A stretch of DNA of 64,000 nt from Streptomyces sp. Tu6071 (GTDB lineage Bacteria > Actinomycetota > Actinomycetes > Streptomycetales > Streptomycetaceae): contig NZ_CM001165.1 of NCBI RefSeq assembly GCF_000213055.1, forward strand, positions 62,001 to 126,000, in the 5' to 3' direction. Shown one piece after another: positions 37,001-44,979 of the stretch (position 1 is the stretch's first letter; the number at the start of each line of letters is the position of its first letter). A program made the position numbers and the translations under genes. The notes beneath the pieces are model-generated. The model made no database searches and was not told where the DNA came from. It was given only the letters and a program-made list of their open reading frames with translations.

Positions 37001-37762
37001 ATGACGGAGCAGACACCGGCACATCGCGCAGTACGGCTCGATGATCTGATCGACGCCATCAAACGGGTCCACATCGGACCCCTGGACCAGCTCACGGACG
37101 CGGTGCTCGCCGCGGAGCACCTCGGGGAGGTCGCGGACCACCTGATCGGCCATTTCGTCGACCAGGCACGCCGTTCGGGCGCCTCCTGGACCGATATCGG
37201 CACCTCGATGGGCGTGACGCGGCAGGCGGCGCAGAAGCGCTTCGTACCCAAGGACTCCGGCGAGGTCGCGGCTCTCGATCCCGAGCAGGGCTTCAGCCGT
37301 TACACGCCGCGCGCCCGCAAGGTCGTGGTGGCCTCGCAGACGCAGGCACGGGAGCACGGGCACACGCGCATCGCGCCCGCGCACCTCCTCCTCGGCCTGC
37401 TCGACGAGCCGCAGAGCCTCGGCGTCGTCGTCCTCGCGGACCAGGGCGTGACGCGCGAGGCGGTGCGGGAGGCGGCGGAGGCGGCGCTGCCGCCGCGCGG
37501 TGAGGAGGACCTGCCGACGCTCATCCCCTTCGACGCGGCGGCGAAGAAGATCCTGGAGCTGACCTTCCGCGAGGCCCTGCGCCTCGGCCACAACTACATC
37601 GGCACCGAGCACCTGGTCCTCGCCCTCCTGGAGCACGAGAACGGCGACGGCCTCCTCGCGGGTCTCGGCGTGGAGAAGGAACGAACGACGGAACTGCTCG
37701 CGGGCCATCTGCGGCGCATCCAGGCGCAGGTGGAGGAGGCGAGGCAGAAGGAAGGGGGCTGA
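37001..37762 (+). CDS. Clp_N domain protein with N-terminal helix-turn-helix
   Basis: A 253-residue protein that joins a DNA-binding-like region to a Clp N-terminal domain pair. Residues 1-85 include a helix-turn-helix candidate (WTDIGTSMGVTRQAAQKRF). Residues 95-245 contain two Clp_N repeats (RKVVVASQTQAREHGHTRIAPAHLLLGLL and LTFREALRLGHNYIGTEHLVLALL), the substrate-docking part of ClpC or ClpA. No AAA ATPase domain is present, so it is not a Clp unfoldase; the family is common in actinomycetes and probably regulates or adapts proteolysis (inference). The inverted repeats in its own promoter suggest autoregulation. A long hairpin follows. Confidence 0.87.
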   Translation: MTEQTPAHRAVRLDDLIDAIKRVHIGPLDQLTDAVLAAEHLGEVADHLIGHFVDQARRSGASWTDIGTSMGVTRQAAQKRFVPKDSGEVAALDPEQGFSRYTPRARKVVVASQTQAREHGHTRIAPAHLLLGLLDEPQSLGVVVLADQGVTREAVREAAEAALPPRGEEDLPTLIPFDAAAKKILELTFREALRLGHNYIGTEHLVLALLEHENGDGLLAGLGVEKERTTELLAGHLRRIQAQVEEARQKEGG

Positions 37763-38129
37763 GGTCCGGATCACAGGAGGAAGCCGCCCGCCACTCTGGG
37801 TTGACAGAGCGTGGGCGGCTTCCGCACGCCCGCACTTCCGGACGGAGTGGGCGATTCGTACCCGCCAAGGCTCCAGAGGAGGGGTTTCCCCTGCCGGGTA
37901 CCCGCGGGGGCGGGATAGCGCAGGGGAAGGGAGCCGCGGTACCGCCCCGCGGCACGGAGGCGGGCACGTCTCGTACGAGTGCCCAGCACCGTTCGGCACG
38001 CATGACGGAGCATGCGACAGCTCCGCGCCGGCCGATGCGGAGGCCGTGCACCATCGATACCCCAGTGGACGCCCGGACCGCCTCCCGCCTGGCATGATCA
38101 TGCGATCATCCGCCTACCCGGGGGTTTTC
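37763..38129 (+). other. 367-base spacer with terminator and AT-rich start region
   Basis: The first 60 bases are a hairpin terminator. The middle is GC-rich with no gene. Near the end, GATCATGCGATCAT (38096-38109) is a short direct repeat containing TGATCA and CGATCA, just upstream of the nuclease-like gene. Confidence 0.4.
37779..37823 (+). terminator. long terminator hairpin after the Clp_N gene
   Basis: An 11-bp outer stem (GGAAGCCGCCC and complement) continues, with one mismatch, into an inner CTCTG/CAGAG stem. Confidence 0.65.
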
Positions 38130-39854
38130 ATGTCCTGGTCGTTCTCACGAAGATTGCGGCGCCTCGGCGCCGTCACCGCCGCCCTCTTGTTGTGCCTGTC
38201 GGCACACGTACTGTCCGCCACCGTAGCCGCAGCCGACACGGTGGAGCCCGGCAGCGCGCCACCCCTGCGCAGCATCAGTTACAACGTGTGCGGGGCCTCC
38301 GCGGCGTGCCGCAGCGAGCTTGATCTCCCCTCGTGGACGGCGATCGTCGCCGGGCAGGCACGGGACTGGAACGCGGACTCGGTCATGCTTCAGGAGCTGT
38401 GCCACGGGCAGTGGGAGTCCTTGCGCGACGCCCTGCCCGGGTATCAGGGCGTCTGGACCAAAACCCTGGACGCCCCCGGCTGCGCCAAGTGGTCCGGCGA
38501 CACGGGCTTCGGACTCGGCCTCTTCGTGAAGTCCCCCGCCGTCGACCGCTTCTCCGCCAATCTGACAGTGCCCACGGGACAGGAGCCGCGCGCAGTGCTC
38601 TGCGCCCGGGGACCCGTGCAGGGCCGTACGACACTGACCTGCACGACGCATCTGGCGCAGTACATCACCCCCGACAACGGTTCCGCGCAGGCCCTCGCGC
38701 ACATCGACTCCTGGGCGGCCGGGCTGCCGGTGACTCTGGGCGGCGACTTCAACGCCGGGCCTCAGTACGCCGCGCTGGACCCGCTGCGCGCCGGTACCCC
38801 CGGCACCGGGCCGTTCGCGGAGGCGGACGAGAACGACCGCGACTATTTCACCGCCGCCTGCCTGGAGGCAGGGGCCACGACATGCCGCTCGGGAGAGCCC
38901 ACCGCCGGAGGCCAGAAGTTCGACCACGTGTTCCTGAGCGCCCGGGACTTCCGCACAGTGCGCGCGGACGCCGTCCAGCCGGACACGGGCGGAGCCGGGC
39001 CTCTCTCCGACCACCTCCTCCTGCGGGCGGCGGCCGCGGCGGAGTCGCGCGCGCCCTCCGGCGTGGCCGGGGACCTCACCGGTGACGGACGGCCTGATCT
39101 CCTCGCGGTCAAGGACGACGGAGTCCTGCGCCTCTACCCGGGGCTCGCCGACGGACGAGTCGGCACGCCACGGATCATCGGACTGGGGGGCTGGCAAGAC
39201 GCGGCGGTGAGCCACCGGGGCGACTGGACCGGGGACGGGAGGGAGGACGTCGTGGCGCGGGTCGGAGACGCCTTGTGGGTCTATCCGAACACCGGCTCCG
39301 GCGAACTGGGGAAACGGCTGGCGATGGGAGGCAGGCCCACCGGCTGGACGAACGCGCTGCCACTCGCGGCCGGCGACGTCGACGGCGACGGCCTGCCGGA
39401 CCTATTGGCCCGCAGCAGCACGGGGCTGTGGTTGCACCGAGGTGCTGCGGCCGAGGCGGGAAACCCCTCCTTCGCCGCGCGCGCCGCCGTGCGGATCGGC
39501 GGGCCCGAGTGGGCGGGATACGACGTGCTTCTGCCCGGTGACATGGACGAGGACGGGCGGGCCGATGTGGAGGCGCGCGACCGGGCGACGGGGCGGTTGC
39601 TGGCCTACCCGAGTCGGGGCGCCGAACCGCTGCCGACGCCACGTCAGCTGACGGGCGAAGCCTTGCCGACGGCCGCGCGCCGTCTCCTGGTCTCCCCCGG
39701 TGACGTGACGGGCGACGGGAGCCCCGACCTCTGGAGCACGGTGGCCTCCGGCGGCGTCGAGGACCTCCAAATCCTCCCCGGCACGGCGACGGGCACCGGC
39801 ACGGCGCGGACCGTGGGGGCTGGCGGCTGGCAGTGGATCAACTCCCTCGGGTAG
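38130..39854 (+). CDS. secreted endonuclease/exonuclease/phosphatase-fold protein with FG-GAP repeats
   Basis: A 574-residue exported protein. A signal peptide covers residues 1-35 (SRRLRRLGAVTAALLLCLSAH). The EEP (DNase I-like) domain, about 45-300, has ISYNVCG, the metal-binding Glu in MLQELCHG, GGDFNAGP, KFDHVFLS and the SDHLLL histidine. At least five FG-GAP/VCBS repeats follow (DLTGDGRPDLL, DWTGDGREDVV, DVDGDGLPDLL, DMDEDGRADVE, DVTGDGSPDLW), probably a calcium-bound propeller. It may be an extracellular nuclease or phosphodiesterase such as a sphingomyelinase relative. ATG 38130 follows GGGGG; an upstream in-frame ATG at 38094 lacks a site. Codon use is looser than neighbours (CTA, TTG), hinting at acquisition. 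Confidence 0.86.
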   Translation: MSWSFSRRLRRLGAVTAALLLCLSAHVLSATVAAADTVEPGSAPPLRSISYNVCGASAACRSELDLPSWTAIVAGQARDWNADSVMLQELCHGQWESLRDALPGYQGVWTKTLDAPGCAKWSGDTGFGLGLFVKSPAVDRFSANLTVPTGQEPRAVLCARGPVQGRTTLTCTTHLAQYITPDNGSAQALAHIDSWAAGLPVTLGGDFNAGPQYAALDPLRAGTPGTGPFAEADENDRDYFTAACLEAGATTCRSGEPTAGGQKFDHVFLSARDFRTVRADAVQPDTGGAGPLSDHLLLRAAAAAESRAPSGVAGDLTGDGRPDLLAVKDDGVLRLYPGLADGRVGTPRIIGLGGWQDAAVSHRGDWTGDGREDVVARVGDALWVYPNTGSGELGKRLAMGGRPTGWTNALPLAAGDVDGDGLPDLLARSSTGLWLHRGAAAEAGNPSFAARAAVRIGGPEWAGYDVLLPGDMDEDGRADVEARDRATGRLLAYPSRGAEPLPTPRQLTGEALPTAARRLLVSPGDVTGDGSPDLWSTVASGGVEDLQILPGTATGTGTARTVGAGGWQWINSLG

Positions 39855-39856
39855 GG

Positions 39857-39920
39857 CCCGGCCCCGTTCCCGCTCCCGACGCCGAGGGAAGCGCCGCAGG
39901 GCGGGAGCGGCGGGGCCGGG
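39857..39920. terminator. imperfect bidirectional hairpin
   Basis: Arms CCGGCCCCG and CGGGGCCGG, plus an inner CGCTCCCG/CGGGAGCG pairing, between the convergent nuclease and FhuF-like genes. Confidence 0.5.
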
Positions 39921-39967
39921 GCTGACCGGCGCCGGGCCCCCGCAGCCCCAGCGTCCCGGTGCACTGC

Positions 39968-40684
39968 TCAGCCCCTGCGCCCCCGTGCCCCGTGGAGGAC
40001 GCAGTCGCCGCACAGGGTGCCGCGGGGGGTGCGGTAGTAGAGGCAGCAACTGTTGCGGCGGTAAGCGACGCCGAGGTCGGGGTCGTACAGGTAGGTGCCG
40101 TTGTCGCCCAGGTCCGGGGTACTCAGGAGGCGGGCCGCGAGGGGGCCGGGGTTCCGGGGCGCCTCGGGGACACGGTCGAGGAGGACGCGGACCGTGCCGG
40201 TCAGGGCGGAGGCGGTGTTGCCGCGCAGGGTGTGCGGGGAGAGGCCGTAGCGGGTGCGCAGGTGGGCGTGGAGCGGGGCGAGGTGGGCGGTGAGGAGGGT
40301 GTGCAGGGCGGGGACGGGGTCCTCGTCGGCGGGGCGGGCGGTCGGCTCGTCCGCCCACAGGCTCGGCGCGCCCTCGGGCGAGAGGGTGAAGCGGAGCCGG
40401 TCGGGGCCGAGGTCGGGGACGCCGCCGCCGAGCGCCACGGCGCCGAGGGCGAGGGACCACAGCCGGGCGACGTGCCCGAGGTGCACGGTCGAGGCCGCGA
40501 CGCGCCCCGCGCCCGTGCCGAGGCGGGCGCCGACGCGGGCGGTCCAGTCGTCGAAGGCGGCTCCGGGGAGGGCGGTGAGGGGGCGGTAGGAGGCCGCGTC
40601 GGGCGGTGGCGTGGTGGCGACGGCGAAGTAGGGGCCGAGCGGGGCGAGCCGGGCGAGGAGGCCGGCGGGGGTGGGGGCCGTCAT
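39968..40684 (-). CDS. FhuF-like ferric siderophore reductase
   Basis: A 238-residue cytoplasmic protein. The C-terminus has the FhuF iron-sulfur motif: NSCCLYYRTPRGTLCGDCVL, that is CC-x10-C-x2-C, which binds a [2Fe-2S] cluster. Upstream is a mixed alpha/beta domain including the SLALGAVALGGGVP helix. Such proteins reduce iron from hydroxamate siderophores after uptake. No siderophore transporter or biosynthesis gene lies in the window, so its siderophore is unknown. ATG 40684 has GGAACGGA about 11 bases upstream. It is divergent from an OpcA homologue across 233 bases that contain a 21-base-spaced direct repeat. Confidence 0.86.
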   Translation of the reverse strand: MTAPTPAGLLARLAPLGPYFAVATTPPPDAASYRPLTALPGAAFDDWTARVGARLGTGAGRVAASTVHLGHVARLWSLALGAVALGGGVPDLGPDRLRFTLSPEGAPSLWADEPTARPADEDPVPALHTLLTAHLAPLHAHLRTRYGLSPHTLRGNTASALTGTVRVLLDRVPEAPRNPGPLAARLLSTPDLGDNGTYLYDPDLGVAYRRNSCCLYYRTPRGTLCGDCVLHGARGRRG

Positions 40685-40864
40685 GGGCTGGTGTCCGTTC
40701 CCGGCGCGGGGCGCGCCGCGCACGGGATCGTTTCACAGTGCCGGGTGGCTGCCGCCGGGGGTGGGCGCGCTCGTAGGCTGAAAGCGGACGCGGCCGGTGC
40801 TCCGGGAGTCCGAGGCCGCCGCGGGCGGCCGTCCGGAGGTCGCGTGGGGACGGCGCGACGCGTC

Positions 40865-40902
40865 CGTACGACTCGGTACGGCGCTCGTACGACTTGGGAC
40901 GG
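40865..40902 (+). repeat. direct repeat upstream of opcA
   Basis: CGTACGACTCGGTACGG (40865-40881) and CGTACGACTTGGGACGG (40886-40902) are 21 bases apart, close to two helical turns, and differ at 2 positions. They end 15 bases before the opcA start codon, a position suited to transcriptional or translational control. Confidence 0.55.
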
Positions 40903-40917
40903 AGCAACGCGCACACC

Positions 40918-41850
40918 ATGAGGATCGATCTCACCGACACCACTGCCAGCGACATCAACAAGGCCCTCGTGTCCGCCCGGCGGGCGCTCGGCACCCCGAC
41001 GGTGGGACGGGTGCTGACCCTGCTCGTCGTCACGGACGAGGAGGACGCGTACGACGCGCTGCGCGCCGCGGGCGCCTCCGCGCGCGAGCACCCCGCGCGC
41101 ATCCTGCTCGTCATCCGCCGCACCTCCCGCTCCCCGCACCGCCGCGCATACGCGCGCCTCGACGCCGAGGTGCGCGTGGGCGCGGACGACGCGGGCGCGG
41201 GCGAGATCGTGGTGCTGCGGCTGTACGGGGAGGTCGGCAAGCACGCCGACTCGGTGGTGCTGCCGCTGCTGCTCCCCGACGTCCCGGTCGTGGCCTGGTG
41301 GCCGTACGGCGCCCCGGAGAACCCGGCGGCCGATCCGCTGGGCGCCCTCGCCCGGCGGCGCATCACCGACGCGTACGCGTCCGAGAACCCGGTGGCCTTC
41401 CTCGCCGGGCTGCGCCGCTCGTACACGCCCGGCGACACGGACCTCGCGTGGACGCGGCTCACGCTGTGGCGCTCGACGCTCGCCGCCGCGCTCGACCAGG
41501 TGCCGGGGCCGGTGCGGTCCGCCAGGGTGGAGAGCGAGGCGGACAACCCGAGCGCGGAGCTTCTCGCGCGCTGGCTGGGGGTGCGGCTCGGGGTCGAGGT
41601 CGAGCGGGTCGTCACGGGTGGTCCGGTGATCACGGCCGTACGGCTCGGCACGGCGGCCGGGGAGCTGAGTGTGGAGCGTCCCGATGGCCCGCTCGCGAGC
41701 CTCGCGCTGCCCGGCCGCCCGCCCCGCCCGCTCGCCCTCCAGGTGCGCGCGCTGCCCGAACTGCTCTCGGAGGAGCTGCGGCGGCTCGACCCGGACGAGG
41801 CGTACGCGGAGGCGCTGCACGCGGAGGCGGGGGCGGACGCGACGTCCTGA
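40918..41850 (+). CDS. opcA: OpcA-like glucose-6-phosphate dehydrogenase assembly protein (no adjacent zwf)
   Basis: A 310-residue protein with the full OpcA pattern: DLTDTTASDINKALVSARRALGTP at the start, VLTLLVVTDEEDAYDALRAA, SVVLPLLLPDVPVVAWWPYGAP and the late EELRRLDPDEAYAEALH. OpcA is an allosteric activator or assembly factor of glucose-6-phosphate dehydrogenase in actinobacteria and cyanobacteria. It is normally encoded between zwf and pgl, but here no zwf, pgl, tal or tkt lies on either side. This is therefore a solitary copy, probably one of two in the genome. ATG 40918 has GGAG 13 bases upstream. A dedicated zwf partner must be elsewhere. Confidence 0.9.
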   Translation: MRIDLTDTTASDINKALVSARRALGTPTVGRVLTLLVVTDEEDAYDALRAAGASAREHPARILLVIRRTSRSPHRRAYARLDAEVRVGADDAGAGEIVVLRLYGEVGKHADSVVLPLLLPDVPVVAWWPYGAPENPAADPLGALARRRITDAYASENPVAFLAGLRRSYTPGDTDLAWTRLTLWRSTLAAALDQVPGPVRSARVESEADNPSAELLARWLGVRLGVEVERVVTGGPVITAVRLGTAAGELSVERPDGPLASLALPGRPPRPLALQVRALPELLSEELRRLDPDEAYAEALHAEAGADATS

Positions 41851-41898
41851 GCCCCGAGCCCCCGCGCGGGCCCCCGTTCCGGCACAGCACGCCGGGGC

Positions 41899-41952
41899 GG
41901 GGCCTTTGTGCGTCGTGGGGCCTTCGTGCCTCGTGGGGCCTTCGTGCGTCGT
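41899..41952 (+). repeat. 18-bp tandem repeat, three units
   Basis: The units GGGGCCTTTGTGCGTCGT, GGGGCCTTCGTGCCTCGT and GGGGCCTTCGTGCGTCGT run head to tail, followed by a diverged remnant (GGGGAAGGGCTTCAC). They are non-coding. Confidence 0.85.
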
Positions 41953-42085
41953 GGGGAAGGGCTTCACGCGCCACGGAAAACTGCGCCCCAGCACAGGGGA
42001 CTGCGCGCGTCGCCGGGGGCTGCCTGCGTTGCATGGGGGCGGACCGCACGCGCCGCGCCGTGAAGCACGCCACATAGCCCGCGCT

Positions 42086-42114
42086 TTGCATTAACCCGCG
42101 TGTGCAATTATTGT
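42086..42114 (+). promoter_or_regulatory. promoter of the AKR-SRPBCC pair (-35 TTGCAT, -10 TATTGT)
   Basis: TTGCAT (42086-42091) and TATTGT (42109-42114) have the ideal 17-base spacing. The block 42104-42131 matches the promoter block at 1654-1681 in 22 of 28 positions. In both, four-base complementary arms (here GTGT at 42100 and ACAC at 42117) flank the -10, although the arm sequences differ. Confidence 0.65.
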
Positions 42115-42221
42115 CGACACAGGTAAGCGGCGAAAGCCCGTAGAGGGCATCGGTGGAGCACGTTCGCCCGCGCCGCGCACCGGTCAAGCACAGCCACCCC
42201 CACAGGAAAGGCACTCGCGTC

Positions 42222-43232
42222 ATGCGTCTGCGCACTCTGCTTCCCGGCCGGCTCGGTTTCGGGACGGCCCCGCTCGGCAACATGTTCCGCGCGATCCCCG
42301 AGGAGGAGGCCCGCGCCACTCTGCGGGCCGCCTGGGACCAGGGCATCCGGTACTACGACAGCGCCCCCTTCTACGGCGCGGGGCTCGCCGAGATCCGGCT
42401 CGGCGAGATGCTCGCGGAGCACCCCAGGGACTCGTACGTGCTCTCGACGAAGGTCGGCCGCGTCATCCTCGACGAGGTCGAGGACCCGGCCGCGCGCGAC
42501 CTCGGCGAGAAGGGCGGCCTCTTCGAGCACGGCCGCCCGAACAAGATCGTCGACGACTACTCGGCGGACGCCACGTACCGTTCGATCGAGGACAGCCTCA
42601 AGCGGCTCGGCACCGACCGGCTCGACATCGTGTGGGTCCACGACATCGCGCAGGACTTCCACGGCGACCGCTGGCTCGCCCAGTTCGAGACCGCCCGCAC
42701 GGGTGCCTTCCGCGTCCTGTCGAAGCTGCGCGAGGAGGGCGTGATCAAGGCGTGGGGGCTCGGCGTCAACCGGGTGGAGCCCGTCGAGCTGACCCTGGAC
42801 CTGGACGAGCCGCGTCCCGACGGCTTCCTCCTCGCCGGGCGCTACACGCTCCTCGACCACGCCCGCGCCCTCCAGCGCGTGCTGCCCACCGCCACCGAGC
42901 AGGGTGTCGACCTGGTCGTCGGCGGTCCGTACAGCTCCGGTGTCCTCGCGGGCGGCGCCCACTTCGAGTACCAGGAGGCTCCGCGCGAGATCGTCGAACG
43001 CGTCGGGCGCATCCGCGAGCTGACCGAGCGGCACGGCATTTCCGTCAAGGCGGCGGCGCTCCAGTTCGCGCTGGCCCACCCCGCCTCGGTCGCGGCGATC
43101 CCGGGAGCGACGCGTCCCTCGCGCATCGCCGAGGACCTCGGGGCGCTCGACGAGCGTGTGCCCGCCGCCTTCTGGGCGGAGCTGCGCGAGAGCGGGTTGC
43201 TGAGCCCCGAGGCCCCGCTGCCCAGCGCCTGA
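42222..43232 (+). CDS. aldo/keto reductase (D-threo-aldose 1-dehydrogenase / L-fucose dehydrogenase-like)
   Basis: A 336-residue AKR of the galactose/fucose dehydrogenase branch rather than the DkgA branch. Its landmarks are GRLGFGTAPLGNMF, YYDSAPFYGAGLAEIRLGE (catalytic Asp and Tyr), LSTKVGR (Lys) and DIVWVHDI (His position). It has the usual (beta/alpha)8 length. It would oxidise an aldose at C1 or reduce a carbonyl, using NAD(P). AGGAAAGG lies 10 bases before ATG 42222. An SRPBCC protein gene follows after 51 bases, so the pair is likely an operon from the promoter at 42086-42114. With the GH95 (fucosidase-like) and other glycosidases nearby, fucose or galactose use is a possibility, not a conclusion. 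Confidence 0.92.
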   Translation: MRLRTLLPGRLGFGTAPLGNMFRAIPEEEARATLRAAWDQGIRYYDSAPFYGAGLAEIRLGEMLAEHPRDSYVLSTKVGRVILDEVEDPAARDLGEKGGLFEHGRPNKIVDDYSADATYRSIEDSLKRLGTDRLDIVWVHDIAQDFHGDRWLAQFETARTGAFRVLSKLREEGVIKAWGLGVNRVEPVELTLDLDEPRPDGFLLAGRYTLLDHARALQRVLPTATEQGVDLVVGGPYSSGVLAGGAHFEYQEAPREIVERVGRIRELTERHGISVKAAALQFALAHPASVAAIPGATRPSRIAEDLGALDERVPAAFWAELRESGLLSPEAPLPSA

Positions 43233-43283
43233 ACGCGTCCCCCTCCCCCACACACGCCACCCCCACGAATCAGGAGCACTCCC

Positions 43284-43703
43284 ATGGCTTCCACCTCCGT
43301 GAGCCGCCTCGTCCCTGCGGACCCCGACACCGTCTGGCGCCTCGTCGGCGGCTTCCACGACCTGCCCGACTGGCTCCCGTACATCCCCGAGAGCACCCCG
43401 CAGGAAGGGGGCCGCGCCCGACGGCTGCGCAACGCGGACGGCGGGACGATCGTCGAGCGCATGACCGCCTTCAACGACCGCGAGCGCCACTACACGTACA
43501 CGATCCTCGAAGCGCCCTTCCCGGTACGGGGCTACCTCTCGACCCTGCGCGTGCACGAGGTGCCCGGCGCTCCCGGCAGCGCCGAGGTCGAGTGGACGGG
43601 CCGCTTCGCGCCGGACGGGGTGAGCGAGGAGGAGGCGGTCGCCCTCTTCACCGGCATCTACAGCGAGGGCCTCGCGGCGCTGGAGACGGCGCTCACCGCC
43701 TGA
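43284..43703 (+). CDS. SRPBCC / polyketide cyclase-like ligand-binding protein
   Basis: A 139-residue START-fold protein: a beta-strand and helix start (SRLVPADPDTVWRLVGGF), HDLPDWLPYI, then alternating strands and the long C-terminal helix (GIYSEGLAALETALTA). Such proteins bind hydrophobic or aromatic ligands and some act as cyclases. It follows the aldo/keto reductase closely, with AGGAG before ATG 43284, so the two may act on the same small molecule. The ligand is unknown. Confidence 0.88.
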   Translation: MASTSVSRLVPADPDTVWRLVGGFHDLPDWLPYIPESTPQEGGRARRLRNADGGTIVERMTAFNDRERHYTYTILEAPFPVRGYLSTLRVHEVPGAPGSAEVEWTGRFAPDGVSEEEAVALFTGIYSEGLAALETALTA

Positions 43704-44246
43704 GCGAGTGTTCGAGATGTCCGGCCCCGCGTTCCGGTGGTCCGGGTGCTGGGCGGTACGGCATCCGGTGAATGGGTTCGCGGGCATTGCCGGGAGCGTG
43801 GGGTGTCGGAGCCGGGGGCGGCCCCGTCTTGTTCGGGGAGGGGCGGGACGCGGCGGTGGCGTGCGCCGGATCGGGCGCGTCGGCGGGCCGACACGTCCAG
43901 GCCCGAACGACGCACGCGACGCGATGCGATGGGGACATGCTGGGAGGCGGCATAGCGCGCACAAGGACCGGTCCCGAAGCCCGGGACCGGTCCTTGTGCG
44001 CGCTTGTCGTCTGCCCACTGACACTAGTTGGCCCGACGCGGAGTTGGCAGTGACACCCGCAGGAGACCGCCACCCCACGACAGTCGGCCCCGCGCGCTCG
44101 CCGAAAACAGTCGCTTGGTCACTCCGCGACGGCACGGACGGGGGCAATGCGCCCTGCGACGCGTGCTCAGGGAGGCGCCGGTCGAGCACCGCCGGCGGTC
44201 GGCCACGGCTACGGCCACGGCCTCCCACCCCACCTGCCGCAAGGGC
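43704..44246. other. 543-base intergenic region with a 21-bp hairpin
   Basis: No convincing gene lies here. A perfect 21-bp hairpin (43955-44003) is the main structure. The flanking 240-base segments have uneven codon bias in every frame and no tRNA-like cloverleaf. Confidence 0.45.
43955..44003. terminator. perfect 21-bp hairpin
   Basis: Arms 43955-43975 and 43983-44003 are fully complementary with a 7-base GAAGCCC loop. It lies 250 bases after the SRPBCC stop and 243 bases after the convergent anti-sigma-like gene, so it is either a bidirectional terminator or an unusually stable RNA element. Confidence 0.6.
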
Positions 44247-44963
44247 TCAGCCGAAGGAAAGGCAGCTGTGGGAAGTGGGGGTGACGCCCTGGGCGAAACT
44301 GATCATCTGCTGGTGGGTCAGGCCGGCCTCGGCGGGGAACTGCACCGCGACGGTCCCGCTCTTCCCGTCGGGGAACAGGAGCAGTTCGGCGGCTTTGTCG
44401 GCGGTCGGCCCCAGCCATCCCGTCCGGCCCTGAACGGTCACCTTGGTGAACCCCTTCGTACGGGCGGGGGGGCCGCCGTCGAGGGTGACGGCGATGGCAT
44501 GGTCGAAGTGGACCTCCTCGTTGCTCTGGGGCAGGGAGACACCAGGCGGGGTGGCGACGAAGCTGCACTGGTCCGACCAGCTCACGCTCCAGCCCGACGG
44601 AACGCTCCTCACACGAAAGCCGGTGGGCTGGGATCCGGTGTAGGCGACCAGTTGAAGAACCTGCGACGGCCGGCCGGTGGTCGCGGAGGGGGCGGAGCGA
44701 CTGGTCTGCGCCGGTGTCAGGGGTGACGCCTCGGAGCCGTGCCGCTCGCCGGGCCCGGTCATCACCGCCGCCGACGCGGCGGCGGCGACGACCGCGACCG
44801 CCAGGCCGGCACCAGCGGTCCGACGGCGACGGCGGAGCCTCGCCGCTTTGTGGCCGCGTTCCAGGTCGGAGTCGATCGTGGCGGCGTCGGCGGGGTCGTG
44901 TGCGCCGCTGTCGCGCAGTGCGGCCAGCGCGTTGGCGAGGTCGTCGGTTCGGGCTTCATTCAT
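44247..44963 (-). CDS. probable anti-sigma/membrane regulatory protein next to a SigE-family sigma gene
   Basis: A 238-residue protein with an acidic cytoplasmic N-terminus (about 1-40), one membrane helix (about 50-72, AGAGLAVAVVAAAASAAVM) and an extracytoplasmic domain with two cysteines. The Cys/His zinc anti-sigma (ZAS) signature is not present. It lies 16 bases after the sigma factor gene on the same strand, the usual arrangement for a partner anti-sigma factor or sensor. The function is inferred from position and topology only. AGGAG lies 8 bases before ATG 44963. Codon bias is slightly weaker than in the flanking genes. Confidence 0.75.
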   Translation of the reverse strand: MNEARTDDLANALAALRDSGAHDPADAATIDSDLERGHKAARLRRRRRTAGAGLAVAVVAAAASAAVMTGPGERHGSEASPLTPAQTSRSAPSATTGRPSQVLQLVAYTGSQPTGFRVRSVPSGWSVSWSDQCSFVATPPGVSLPQSNEEVHFDHAIAVTLDGGPPARTKGFTKVTVQGRTGWLGPTADKAAELLLFPDGKSGTVAVQFPAEAGLTHQQMISFAQGVTPTSHSCLSFG

Positions 44964-44979
44964 CTCGGATCTCCTCTGC

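Larger units (their letters stand above)
41851..42221 (+). other. 371-base spacer: tandem repeat, then promoter of the second AKR operon
   Basis: It contains the 18-base tandem repeats (41899-41952) and the promoter at 42086-42114. No gene is visible; the short frames across it are repeat-driven. Confidence 0.5.
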
